Assembly (NCBI RefSeq): GCF_905220365.1
Contig: NC_061154.1
Span: 310,001-374,000 of the forward strand
DNA length: 64,000 bases
From: Vanessa cardui
Lineage: Eukaryota; Arthropoda; Insecta; Lepidoptera; Nymphalidae
Direction of reading: 5' to 3'
Positions 39,101-48,225 of this stretch are shown here, in pieces. The first letter of the stretch is position 1. Every line of letters starts with the position of its first letter. The position numbers were made by a program, and so were the translations under genes. A model generated the notes under the pieces. The model searched no databases. It had not been told where the DNA came from and was given only the letters and a program-made list of their open reading frames with translations.

Positions 39101-39164
39101 CCTCGGGCCCGGCAAACGTGGCTCCGGCTAGCGCCAGCACCACGAGTACGCAGCGTAATGTCAT
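8929..39164 (-). CDS. Fkbp14: FKBP14-type ER peptidyl-prolyl isomerase, spliced gene
   Basis: Four coding exons on the minus strand: 38977-39164, 11340-11428, 9472-9659 and 8929-9111. They join in phase into 215 codons, about the length of Drosophila Fkbp14. The protein is an ER-lumen peptidyl-prolyl cis-trans isomerase thought to assist folding of secreted proteins, with collagen a known client of human FKBP14. Order: signal peptide (residues 1-18), FKBP domain (about 30-132), EF-hand loop 144-155, EF-hand loop 195-206, then the ER retrieval signal HDEL at 212-215. The FKBP pocket residues are present: MHYTGTL, KFDSSYDRDQPF, VIKGWDQG, LGYGERG and IPPHATLHFDVEL. A minus-strand AATAAA at 8435-8440 may end the mRNA. 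Two features are odd: the first intron is about 27.5 kb, and exon 3 can be extended by a second EF-hand block (see 9406-9471). Identification is firm; the symbol rests on remembered family sequences. Confidence 0.93.
9112..9405 (-). other. FKBP14 intron 3
   Basis: About 294 bp if the distal donor of exon 3 is used, or 360 bp (to 9471) if the proximal donor is used. No other feature was seen inside. Confidence 0.8.
9406..9471 (-). CDS. Fkbp14: Alternative 3' extension of FKBP14 exon 3 (extra EF-hand)
   Basis: This 66-bp block follows the proximal donor (GAA then GTGAGT, intron base 9471) and ends at a second donor (GAG then GTCAGT, exon end 9406). It is open in frame and encodes 22 residues beginning VSIDLAFRAMD and including the complete 12-residue calcium loop DSDGDNELSREE. 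The final 16 residues match the EF-hand block just before it (FKEIDSDKDNMLSREE) at 11 of 16 positions. By my count the DNA matches at 31 of 48 bases, with many of the differences silent. Either donor joins exon 4 in phase 0. The block has no acceptor tract of its own, so it reads as an alternative donor extension and not a cassette exon. Use in mRNA is inferred. Confidence 0.6.
9472..9659 (-). CDS. Fkbp14: FKBP14 exon 3: end of FKBP domain and first EF-hand
   Basis: The acceptor is TTTCAG at 9661-9660. The first two bases complete the glycine codon split from exon 2. The exon encodes EKRKLTIPSSLGYGERG and onward through IPPHATLHFDVELINI, then a linker and the EF-hand loop DSDKDNMLSREE. The proximal donor GAA|GTGAGT is strong. 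The same boundary is expected from the insect FKBP14 protein, where SREE runs directly into VSxYLKKQM. Confidence 0.92.
9660..11339 (-). other. FKBP14 intron 2
   Basis: About 1.7 kb of AT-rich intron bounded by GTGAGT at 11339 and TTTCAG at 9660. The frames at 10556-10768, 10807-11031 and 11028-11231 show no family resemblance. No repeat with clear borders was seen. Confidence 0.8.
11340..11428 (-). CDS. Fkbp14: FKBP14 exon 2: core of the FKBP domain
   Basis: The 89-bp exon starts after TTGTTTCAG and ends before GTGAGT. It completes the serine codon begun in exon 1 and encodes SYDRDQPFTFQIGVGQVIKG followed by WDQGLLDMCV. The VIKGW segment contains the valine, isoleucine and tryptophan at the floor of the FKBP substrate pocket. 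Because the exon is short and both its borders split codons, it is easily missed by reading-frame searches. Confidence 0.93.
14570..14760. other. GC-rich segment in FKBP14 intron 1
   Basis: A stretch with raised CpG content, including GTGCGCCGCGCACACGACG around 14716-14734, set in AT-rich surroundings. A frame crosses it but encodes nothing recognised. It could be a regulatory element or a fragment of an unidentified transcript. Confidence 0.3.
15441..15530. promoter_or_regulatory. Strong CpG-rich island in FKBP14 intron 1
   Basis: About 90 bp of very GC-rich sequence containing GCGTCGCGCGGCGCGAGAGG and AGCGAGCGGCGGCGGCCG, flanked on both sides by AT-rich DNA. One strand is also purine-rich. 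It does not encode a recognised peptide and shows no repeat ends. A regulatory role is inferred only from composition. Confidence 0.35.
17103..17340. mobile_element. Candidate MITE with perfect 18-bp inverted repeats
   Basis: AGGATATTCGTCGAAAAT at 17103-17120 is repeated exactly as its reverse complement at 17323-17340, enclosing about 238 bp. The inside includes an AACTCTGTCTGTCTGTC stretch followed by GAACCGAATTTGATGAAATT, a module I recall as widespread in lepidopteran genomes. No coding capacity is present. No clear target-site duplication is visible outside the repeats, so superfamily assignment is open. Confidence 0.5.
17669..17840 (-). repeat. LINE-like 3' tail, minus orientation
   Basis: It starts with a poly-A/AAATC-type run at 17670-17695, then a block with ACAAGCACTTTTGAATCGTC and GAAGCTACCACCGGTTTGG. 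About 120 bp of it recurs at 37617-37738 with only scattered differences, which shows a dispersed family. A simple tail at one end fits 5'-truncated non-LTR elements (LINE or LINE-mobilised SINE). The exact family was not determined. Confidence 0.65.
17955..18125. repeat. Interspersed repeat fragment (GGGCCACCTGAT type)
   Basis: Contains GCGAGCATATGGGCCACCTG, ACAATGGCGCTGTAAGAAAT and CCACCAACCTTGGAAACTAA in that order, a combination I recall as a very common lepidopteran repeat. Related but more diverged pieces lie at 37430-37612 and 55440-55715. A 62-codon minus-strand frame across it is a shadow of the repeat. Confidence 0.6.
19761..19829. promoter_or_regulatory. CpG-rich island in FKBP14 intron 1
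   Basis: A short GC-rich run with GAGCGGGCGGGCGAGCGGCG and CCGGCGCCCGCGCGG inside AT-rich DNA. Another GC-rich patch occurs at 19040-19110. Neither carries a recognisable coding exon. Function is unknown. Confidence 0.3.
23754..23820. repeat. Fold-back: 31-bp inverted repeat, 5-base loop
   Basis: The arms 23754-23784 and 23790-23820 are reverse complements with one mismatch, separated by 5 bases. The core is TTTTATTAATTAATAA. It would form a strong hairpin as RNA or a cruciform in DNA. It may be a small palindromic repeat or the collapsed end of a transposon. Confidence 0.8.
25490..25645. promoter_or_regulatory. CpG-rich island in FKBP14 intron 1
   Basis: GC-rich core around 25540-25585 with GGCGCGGTGTCGCCGAGAGC and GAGCGGCGCCGCGCGCG. 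Overlapping frames run on both strands here, as expected in GC-rich DNA where stop codons are rare, and none resembles a known protein. Similar but weaker patches occur near 26440-26520 and 27085-27190. Confidence 0.3.
26738..26773. repeat. Imperfect hairpin
   Basis: GACGTGTAGTGCC at 26738-26750 pairs with GGCACTGTACACGTC at 26759-26773, leaving a 2-base bulge and an 8-base loop. It is GC-richer than its surroundings. Function unknown. Confidence 0.6.
28095..28423 (+). mobile_element. tRNA-derived SINE with 13-bp target-site duplication
   Basis: The body, about 28108-28410, starts GTCGAGATGGCCCAGTGG and carries RNA polymerase III promoter boxes: box A at 28118-28128 and box B (GGTTCAAACCC) at 28161-28171. 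A non-tRNA body follows and the element ends in a GTT repeat. The 13-bp duplication TATGCTTGCGAAT flanks it exactly at 28095-28107 and 28411-28423. The clean duplication points to a fairly recent insertion by target-primed reverse transcription. A second copy lies reversed at 53358-53657 and a decayed 3' part at 48141-48225. The 77-codon frame inside is a by-product. Confidence 0.9.
29590..29705. repeat. Diverged LINE-tail-like repeat fragment
   Basis: The segment CACCGTTTCGAATAGCAG, then GCGAGAAGAAATGGCAAGAA and AGTTGCTCTTTTCAAA, parallels the module in the repeat at 17682-17830 (CACCGG..., GAGAAGAACCGGCAAGAA, ACTCTTTTTT). It looks like a related but older or separate family member. Confidence 0.4.
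34246..34297. repeat. Perfect 22-bp inverted repeat, 8-base loop
   Basis: The arm at 34246-34267, which includes ATACATACTTTCACCCAC, is the exact reverse complement of 34276-34297, and the loop is ATGATGAA. No mismatch is present. The whole unit is only 52 bp, shorter than a typical animal pre-miRNA. Confidence 0.85.
35668..35704. repeat. 15-bp direct repeat
   Basis: CAATGATATAAAGTC occurs at 35668-35682 and again at 35690-35704, separated by 7 bases. It may be a replication-slippage product or a footprint; nothing more can be said. Confidence 0.7.
37430..37612. repeat. Old interspersed repeat fragment
   Basis: Recognisable pieces include GGGAACTAAGAATGTCAG, CTTCAAACATGAACACGATG, GGCAGAATAT and GGGTACCTCACCAGATGGGC. 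They occur in the same order as in the repeat at 55440-55715, with many substitutions. The LINE-like tail at 37617 begins directly after it. Confidence 0.5.
37617..37738 (-). repeat. LINE-like 3' tail, second copy
   Basis: It begins AATCAAAATCAAAATAATCT and runs through ACAAGCACTTTTGAATCGTC and GAAGCTACCACCGGTTCGG to GAGAAGAACC. It matches 17682-17810 closely. It stops at GAAGAACC, where the first copy continues, so the two copies have different 5' truncations. Confidence 0.65.
38977..39164 (-). CDS. Fkbp14: FKBP14 exon 1: signal peptide and start of FKBP domain
   Basis: Starts at ATG (39164) and encodes MTLRCVLVVLALAGATFA, a typical signal peptide, followed by the mature N-terminus GPEVTELKVDVVSVPEGC and the FKBP strand MLTMHYTGTLDDGHKFDS. 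The donor AG|GTAAGT lies at 38977/38976 and splits a serine codon after two bases, which exon 2 completes. The match across the 27.5-kb junction (KFDS|SYDRDQPF) is what the family predicts. Confidence 0.93.
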
Positions 39165-39480
39165 GGCGAAGTTACGAAAAGTTATGGAATGAACGAGATA
39201 CGCGTACGCTCCGCACGACCGCTGGCAAACAACTGAAGTGAGTGCGTTCCGCTAACTTGGAATTTGTATAAACTTTACTGGCTCGCCGTTGCACTGCCCG
39301 GCACCGCTGTGTTCTTCTCGATGGCGCTTTTAGGCATACATTAGAGCGAGATAATTATATTTTTAACAATCTGTCGAGTTGTAGGTGACGCGGCGCCTCT
39401 TCGCGTTCGCCACGCACGCGACTGATGACGTGATCTCCTCGTTCGCGCGGCAAATGCGACGTGTTCCACTTTTACCCAAA
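39165..39480 (-). promoter_or_regulatory. FKBP14 5' region with UPRE-like motif
   Basis: The 300 bp before the start codon is GC- and CpG-richer than the flanks, as in many insect housekeeping promoters. TGACGTGA at 39426-39433 matches the core of the unfolded-protein-response element bound by XBP1/ATF6 (TGACGTG). A second ACGTG core lies about 30 bp further from the gene. An ER-stress response would suit an ER folding enzyme, but the transcription start is not fixed by the sequence. Confidence 0.4.
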
Positions 39481-42400
39481 ACTTGCTTCAATTAATAAAC
39501 ATCTCTTTGATAACATATATCAGAAACTATTACCATAGAAACATTAAAGAAAATAATTCCTCAGTATTATTGTTATTAATGTGTCATCATTTACTTTGAA
39601 AAATACATTGGCCAGGCAATCTTATCCCAAAATCGTAGATAAAATACACTAACATACAGTTTTTGTTCCATATTAAGAATAAAATATTTATCGCTTAAAA
39701 TGTTTAAATCATATTTATCACCAAGTATTACTGCGTCGAATACGATTTAAAAAACAAACTTTATTCGTGTATTAACTACAGTTGTAATCCAAATGTAATA
39801 GTTGAGTACTTATAGTTTAATATAAGATATTTTCTTTCATATTATAAAATGTGAGAATAGTTATTCTCACATTTTAGTCTTAGTTGAAGGAAGCATAAGT
39901 TCAGGTGAATAAATACTAAACGTTGATCACTTAATACGGGATCTATTCATAACGTCTTAGTGCATCCGTTTCGTCGTTCACCATCCGAAGAAAAACACTT
40001 CAATTAAAGTATTTTTTTATCAGTATCCACGGCGAGTGGCGACAATCGCGACGAATCTGCGCTCGTTATGCTGAACATAATCTCCGAGTAGGTCAAAGTT
40101 TACAACAATACATAGGTAACCTTTAAAGTCCGTTAAAAATAAAATTAGTATCTAAGACGTCGCTCCCTCTTATGTAGTCGATCAAGCGTTAGTATGTACG
40201 CGGTTACCATCGTCGAGTTTCTGAAAACATATATTTTTCCACCAGTCAGAGGTTTAGGTTTAGCTTGGCTTACATTTGGGTTCTTGCAATGAAATTCTAT
40301 AAATATACAATAGAGCGAAGGTCCCTAGAGAGCGTATTTCTGCATGTTTGGTTAGTTGAGACAGCGAACGGGTTCGATCCGGTTTGAACTTGAATATGTT
40401 TTGTTTTGCGCTTTTTAAGGAAGTTTTAAACTTAACTATTAAAATGTTGTGCCCTTGAAATGCCAACGCAAATGAGTGTCAGTAGTCGGAAAAGTTAAAC
40501 ATTTAATATGGTCTGTAAACCTACACATTATATTTGTATAATAATATGAAATAATATTTAGAGCATCATGTATAAAAATACATGATAAGAATATATTTTT
40601 TACTTGTGTCAATTGATATAGTCCGTTACATATGAGTAGCCAGCACAGTTTCTATAATAATATATGTCAGATGTGCGTAAGTATATACATTCGTACGTAC
40701 AGGTATCATCGAATGGCGTTAAGGAATTGTATAAATAATCATTTAAATTAAATTAAGGTCCGTGTGTGAGAATATTAAAATGTTGTTGTCGTGAACGGTA
40801 ACATTATTTACGTCAATAACATTCAACACCCCGTCATTATATTATTATTGGTCAAAAACTAAAAATTGCGTTTTTGTATTGCCATCTGAAAGGTACTCAG
40901 TGCGTATACAAACGAATAGATAGGTACCTCTACAAAATAAATATAAAGCTAATGGTAATTGTGAACATCCTTCATATATTTTACCGAACAAGTTTTATCA
41001 ATATCGTCGGTAATTTTCAAGAAATTCTATAATTTAATCAAAGTTGCCATTTCGCGTGTATGGCGACCATAGCGCTGCAGCAGCCGCTTCCCGCCTTGTA
41101 GAAATCCAAAAGTTTAAATTAGAAAGTATTCGTACAGCGAAAGTGCTGCTTAAGATTGTTGTTAACGAAAATTTAAGAATTAATACTTCATAGCAAACAA
41201 TTCGTTGAGGTTACGAGCCGTGGAGGAGGCACTTATGGGGCCGAATTATAACTTTTGGCAGTCAGTAAACATTTCGAGTGAGTCGAATGCTAAGCTAACT
41301 TTCTACTCGCTCGTTTGCAGCGCGTGTGCGTGCGTGGACTCGCGTTGGCGTCAGCGTTACCCGCGACCGACTCCGACGATGGACAAGAGAATAACGACAC
41401 TCGACTTTAGTTTACCACTAATTGTGGGCAGCCACGAGGAGTCCCCAAGCCGTTGCGTGGCGCAGACCACGTGCTGATGTTTTTACCTTTTGTGGATAAA
41501 CGACGATATTACTTACTTAAACAAATTTGTTTGTGAATTCCACACTTCGACAGCATTTGAATTAAAATAAAAAATGTGTAACAATTTTAACTTTAGTACA
41601 AAAAAAACAATAATTTTAAGAGTGTGATTGTTACTGTCAGGCAAAGACAAAAGAAAAATATGCGCTAGAAATTAATCAAATTTAACTTAAATTACTGCAT
41701 TTTTTAGTTTCCCATTGATGTTTAATCTGTTCCTTTAGCTCAAAGGGAACAGTTCCGAACATATCGTAAATAATATGCGCTACATTTATAGGAAATTAAA
41801 ATTAGGTTGTGTATAAAAAAATATAAATAATATACAAAAAAAAAAATTGAATCGTGTCACTTGATTCACCGTTTTCATCCCACTCAAACCTATATCTTTT
41901 TATTAATATGAATGCCAGTGGATCGACTGGATGGACTGGCTAAAACGGATTGTTTCCTCTCAAAACACCCACGAGAAGCGAATTGATAACGATGAGAACC
42001 TTGACCCAGACTGAGCAATTACCACCTGATGGCCTAAAAGTTCGGAGCTAGCCTACTTTCTAATTGTTTTAAAAAGTGATGTCGTCATGTAGCGCACAAT
42101 AATGATCAGAATGGGAAACAATAGAAATAGAAACACGAATTAATTAAACATTTAATTGATTATTAAATCAGTCTATGGGTTTTAGTTATAAAATTCAGGG
42201 TTACGGCCCTAACTAACGGGACGACACTTGACGGATCATTTACACGACACGGAGCGGCTCCGTGCGCTACAATTATGCCAAAAGTTAATTACAAACTTTT
42301 GTTAGCTTATTATTTAAAAATAAGAAGCCTTAACTCTGTTGCATTTTGAAAACTTTTTAAATTACGTCATATGCGTTTTATCTCCCGAACAGACAATAAT

Positions 42401-45400
42401 AAAATCAACTTTGTTCATTTGACACGTTTGAATCAACAGCGATTCCACAAAACACGTTATTGCGAATAAAATCAAAGTTGAATTCGTTACTTTCGTGGTT
42501 TATCTCGAAAATAATTGTAACATGGTGATTTTGAGGTTTGAGCTGCATTAACGGACATTCGCAAACCGAGCCTCCTGGCACGCGTAATGTTTATTTATAA
42601 CACGATTCTATTGTTTTATACGCTTTTGATTGTTCTGTATGTTAAGCCGTTGTCAAACAAATACAAATACGAGCTCATACTCGTTGACGATACTTCTTTG
42701 TTTAAATAGTCTCACGATCACGTCGAGTAGAAAACGAACTATTTTCTTTTGCGATAGCGGTGCAAGTCATGTGTCATCCGTAGCAGGAGGAGAATCGGAC
42801 CCTATTAACGAGAAAGTAACCCTCAAAATAGTATTAACATAAGAAATAGATAGACTTCCAGATGCAGTATTTAGCCTTTATATATAAACTTATACAGAAA
42901 TTTCGACGTCTTAAACATTTGGAATATGAACAAGTGAAACTATGAAACACGTCTTTCATTACAACTTCGAGAAGTTACAAAGTTACACGCTCACGTTCAA
43001 TTCATACTTCCTAACATTTTTTGAGCATTATAATATCATTGCTATCTTTGTTTCTACATTCGTTGAAATTTGTTTCGTGATGTTTATACCTATTTTGTAA
43101 AAACAAATTAAATCATTGTACATCGTAAAATGATGCACGATATGTGATCATCGTCATGATCATCCAACTGTGGTACGTGGTAGGTCTAGTAGTGGAGGAT
43201 GGGTGTATGAACATTTATGGTCCTTCTCCGAGAATGGATGAACTACACGTTTTCAAACGAGTCTCAGTCTTTTCAGATGGAACTAGTTCATAAAGTTAAT
43301 CAATATATTTTGTACAAAGTACAAAAAAAAAACAAGTATTACTTATTTGTGAAGTTCGTTATCGATACGAAAACCGGTAACAGCGGTTTCGTTCGCCTTA
43401 GTTGTCGATTACGACTGCCGCACTCCTCAGGCTCGCAGAGTGACGTCATACCTACATGTATATGTCTATATTGACACCTTCGCTTTGGAGACGATCAGGA
43501 CCATTCAAACTATTCGGCTTGCAAACAATTGGTTTTGATAAAAACATTTAAAATTCAATCAATTTCACTCAACAGACAAACAAGCGCGGCCGTTGTTTTA
43601 GACACACAAAACATTAAATTCATCTGCTTTTCATGTTCTATAATAAAAGCGAAAATTAAATAACCGACGAGTATCGGATTTTCGTGTGTCGCAGGCAGAC
43701 GTTGAGTGACAGTGGCGGGTGCCGCAATGCATTAGCTACAACCATTTTGGCTGTAGAATTATTCAACTCGGTTAGATCGAAAAGACCCAAACAAAATCCG
43801 ATGGTGTATCAATCAACACAATAATTTGTCATAAACACACCGGTGTCTCGGTATATTGAGTGCCGGAATTGATTGTCCTCAATGGAAGATCATTCACCTG
43901 TGAATAGTTAGGGACATATTTAACTATCTTCCTTCCTGAATTCCAAATCGGGCAATACTTTACTTTTGATACATTATCGTATTTCTAGCTGTGAGATCAT
44001 CCGGCCAAATCGAACGTGATTTCAAATATAAAACTTGATAGATTTGGTCATGGCCTCTAGAAATTTGGGAATTTTTTCTGAATTTCTTGTATTTAAACCA
44101 TTAACACCATCATTCATCATCATCATCATTATCTGCATTTGCGTTCACAATTCAAACTGAAACAGCAATAACATTGTTAAAGTTGACCTGCAGTTTCCCA
44201 GAAGACACCAGTCTACGTGTAATGTGAGCTGTAGTGTTGTACTGACAAGTCTTCTAGATAATTTTAACGACAAAAAGGGATCTCTGGAAAGTGGAACTAT
44301 AGATTGCTCCGGTTATTCTCTAATCATATGGTGAAGATGAAATTTCTCTAAAACTAAGTATATCTTCGGTCGATCGACAAGTCGGCTATGAAATTTTGCA
44401 CAAGTTCTTATGAATGCAAACGCTAAAATTGATGTTACCAATTTAATTCGCAACGTGGGCGACGGTGGATGAGTTGTCACGACCATAAGGAGGATTATGT
44501 GATACACTGTTTTGATCCGAACAGCTATTGTAATAAGTAATAAACAATATTTACATTTCACATGACACGCTTATAAAGCCGCAAATCACAGTTATCCAAT
44601 TAAAAGGTGCGTTTAAACAAGTTTTACAGAGAAAGTCGGATATTAAACGAACTCTCGAGCGTCAAACTGCGAATCGAAGTCCGGCCGAAGTCGCAAAGTT
44701 TATTCGAAAGAATCATCATTGATATTGATTTTATCGCGGAACAACAAACTGTACTCCGAGCACCCGCGCCACTATGTCATTGTTTCCAGCGGCGGAAGTG
44801 CTGGCGTTAGTGCCAGCGCGGCCCGCGTAAAATAAACTGTGCTCGGAACACTAATATTTGAATAATAGATCACTGTTCTCGGTCGCCCGACTTCGGCTCG
44901 CGCAAAAACATTCGAGTAGCGCATCTACCGACAGCGGCACCAATGCGCTTCTAAGCTATACAGTTGGTTTGCACTATTTCTTCTTCTTCCACTAGACGCA
45001 TGCATCGTACTCAATGACATTTTACTTGTTTAAACGACTAGCCTTCATAGACTGAAGCAAAATATCCTTTACTCGAGGACTGTACCTACATTACTTACTA
45101 AAGGTTTATTATAATTGAGTTAATGTACCTTAATTATAAAACAATTATATGTAACAGTCTATTTAGAAGCGGAATGAGCTAGCTCTCTAGCCTAGCTTGC
45201 TACTCAGTCGTATTGGACGATCAGCCCGTAGCCGAGCAAAAGTGGGCGTGGCATAACGTCAAAACTTTATGTTTAACGCGCGGTTGAGGGGTACCTTTCA
45301 GCACACAAGTTGCAACTCTCTGTGGGTTTTGTTGTAAGAATAAAAAGACGCGTAAAATTAAAGATACAAATACATTTCTCAGTGGGCTCGAGTTCTATTC

Positions 45401-46880
45401 AATGGAACGATGTCCTCAATGCTAAATAACTCATGGTAGATAATAAAGATGTAAACACCAGCAGCTTTGTTTCAGATGTTTATATGAGAGTTTTTTTCAG
45501 TGCCGTGAGCCTAAAGCTTAAAGCCGGCTTTCAAATTCCATTAATGATATTTATATTGATTAAGCAATAAGCTATGGCTTTTACGTTGAGTAAAATTGTA
45601 CTGTTAGTGTGACAGTCGGTCGGCAATAAGAATAACCATGACCTCATATACCATACATGACCATTGAAAGTCACTACAATATGAACTTTTTTCGTCTATG
45701 AATTTCTTCCTTTCAAAGACACATCACCAGAAATAAATGAGATATTCATAAACTTAGTATCTGACTCTATTGTGATAGGGCTTTCAGCTGATGCAACATG
45801 CTACCTTAGGTGAAGATTATGCAAGGAGTGTACATGTGTGTTTTTTTTTGTCATTATACTGTGTACCGTTCAAATCATCTACCTTGGAATAGTACATCAT
45901 GTGAAATTGCCCTCAAAACAAAATGTAATATATTAGTAATACGCTGAGGTAGCAAGTGTTATTTTTTCTGATGGAGACATCTATTCTCTTCATTTCTAAA
46001 TTCTTCACAGAAATCTCCTAGATGAGTTTTTTTTTCTTCTAAAGTACAAGACGATTTCTTAAGAATACACTAAAGAGTAGAATATTTTATATTTACTTTA
46101 AACTTAACAACACCACAATCACAATTATATTTTCTCTGTATAATTTAGTTTAGTTTTTGTACTTTTTTTAATCAATTTTTACTTTTGTAATGATTAGAGT
46201 CGATTACGCAGGGTGCACGGGAAAACTTCTCGAGTTTATGTTTGCACCCTTTAAACGAAAATATTATTGTATATATGTTAACAAATAAATAAATAAAAAA
46301 AAAAATCTCAGATTTAAATTTATAAAAAACCAATTGAATATACCAGAAAATGAAATAGTAACAAAGTTCGTTAGCGACAGCTATGCACGTATACACGACT
46401 GCGAACCGGACGATTCATTAACTTAAAAAGATAATTTTAGCGACTCCATTCTCAATATATCCTTTGAACTGTAATTAAATTAAGCCTTTTCTAATATTTA
46501 GAAACTTAATTGATTCACTGGTCCATTCATAAAGAGTGTCATGGACACTTTTATATCTAAAACGTGTGGCTATTTTACGCCCGTTGAGCCGGGCCAGTCG
46601 ATATATAGCGAGGATTTAATTAGTAACTTTTAATTACTATCTCTGTGAGAAATTAGTAAAGATAAGCGGTACTTATCTAACTTTAACACCGGCAGTTTTG
46701 TTTTGTAAGTCCTTTTTTAATCGGAAATGATGAGCGACGTGTACACAGCTATAGAGCAAGTTCTGTCCAAGATTTTCTGGATATTTTCGCAGCAAATCGT
46801 CCGTTACTTTGTTTACACATATGAGATGATACAAGCTTCATCTTCGTCACTAACGAGTTCTACGTTCATGTATACCTGGA
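39481..46880. other. Intergenic DNA upstream of FKBP14
   Basis: AT-rich with no recognised gene. Frames such as 41205-41477 and 43217-43474 have no family resemblance. It holds a short perfect hairpin (39846-39875) and an ATC-type microsatellite near 44108-44131. I see nothing else in it. Confidence 0.4.
39846..39875. repeat. Perfect 14-bp inverted repeat, 2-base loop
   Basis: AAAATGTGAGAATA at 39846-39859 is followed, after GT, by its exact reverse complement at 39862-39875. It is a near-complete palindrome in intergenic DNA, with no run of T residues or gene end beside it. Confidence 0.8.
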
Positions 46881-46889
46881 TATTTGGAC

Positions 46890-47130
46890 GACCTCCATGG
46901 TCGAGTGGTGTGTACACCGGTTTTCAAGGGTACGCCACGCTGAGGTCCCGGGTTCGATTCCTGGCCGAGTCGATGTAGATTACCATTAGTTTTCTATGAC
47001 GTCTTGGGTCTGGGTGTTTGTGGTGCCGTCGTTACTTCTGATTTCCATAACACAAGTGCTTCAGCTGCTTACATTGGGATCAGAGTAAAGTATGTGATGT
47101 TGTCTCATATTTATTTATTTATTATTTATA
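46890..47130 (+). mobile_element. tRNA-derived SINE, second family (Metulj-like)
   Basis: Starts near ACCTCCATGGTCGAGTGG with box A at 46898-46908, and box B (GGTTCGATTCC) at 46951-46961. The body includes TTGGGTCTGGGTGTTTGTGG and TACATTGGGATCAGAGTAA, and the element ends in a TTTA/ATTT-rich tail near 47130. The sequence resembles the Metulj SINEs of Heliconius as I remember them. Its body differs from the SINE at 28095. The frame 46727-46978 is a shadow of it. No exact target duplication was confirmed. Confidence 0.85.
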
Positions 47131-48140
47131 TCGGATCCTGAAAATGGAAATCGTTTTTATTATCCAAGATAAGACATGTATATATTATGTACGTGTCCGC
47201 TATTCCGGTTTTTTATTAATTGGGTCGGAAAGATGACCAATGTCGATTAGCCCATTCCGCCTGGCATTGCATAGAAAATAAACCACTCAGTAAAACTCTC
47301 AATGCTCCGAAAACACGATTATCATATTGACTACTTGATTTTGTAATGCCACGGACTCACTCGCTCTTCAAAGTTATCCACAACAATGTATACTTTTACG
47401 TTTAACTGGTGTTTGCAACACCAATTAATGCTAGGTGATGAAACGGGTCTCACAAAACTATTAGATTTACTATATCAATGATAAATGCTTATGGTCAGAT
47501 ATGCACTATTATATTCATAAGGAATTTATATTATTGACATGGAACAATGATTTGCAAATTCGAACTTCAACATTTCCTGCGAATTTTAAAGATATCTTAA
47601 GTGTACACTATATAGCTGGATGAATCGTCTACGTCTAAAGTTTGAAGCTTAGTATAATTTTCTGAACAAACTCGCATATTTATATGAAAATATTGTCCGT
47701 AACTAATCACACTGGGATAGCATTTTCCAAGGATATCAAACCTTGTTACATCGAATAAACTGCACGTTTACAGAAGTCATATTTCATTTTTATATTGTTG
47801 CGTGAGTCCTGCCTGATGCAGCGCACCCAAACAATTGTAATATGTTAACAATTAAATAAGTATACTATACATATTTACGAGCTTTGATATTTATTTATTA
47901 CAGCACCACCCATCTCATATTGGCTTTCGCCTACATTGTTATTACATGGAAGAGATCCCTATGTAGTATGATAGGATCACCGAAATTGTTCGGCTCTTTT
48001 ATTTAGGCGGTTTCCATGTTCTATTTATTTATGTTCTCTGTCGGTGTACGCGATAGTCCCGTGCTACACCTAAATCTTAACCGGTCAAGCGCCACTGACT
48101 TCGTGAGCTACATTGATTGTGTTTATAAACGACCAATCAC

Positions 48141-48225
48141 CATTGAAGCACTGTGGTGGAATTATTAGGCCTAACCTTCTCCTCAACGGAAAGGCCTTCG
48201 GCTTTAAGGTGTTTTAACGGGCTGC
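48141..48225 (+). repeat. Decayed SINE 3' fragment
   Basis: GAAGCACTGTGGTGGAAT, CTAACCTTCTCCTCAACGG and AAGGCCTTCGGC follow the order of the 3' body of the SINE at 28095-28423 (GCGTGGTAGAATATGTTCC, CTTCTCCTCAAAGGGAG, AGGCCTTTAGCC). Many differences and the lack of a tRNA head mark an old truncated copy. Confidence 0.55.

Noticed and set aside
46727..46978. 83-codon frame with an apparent tRNA at its end
   Set aside because: The A and B boxes belong to a SINE; the sequence after box B does not close a tRNA acceptor stem and continues into a SINE body.
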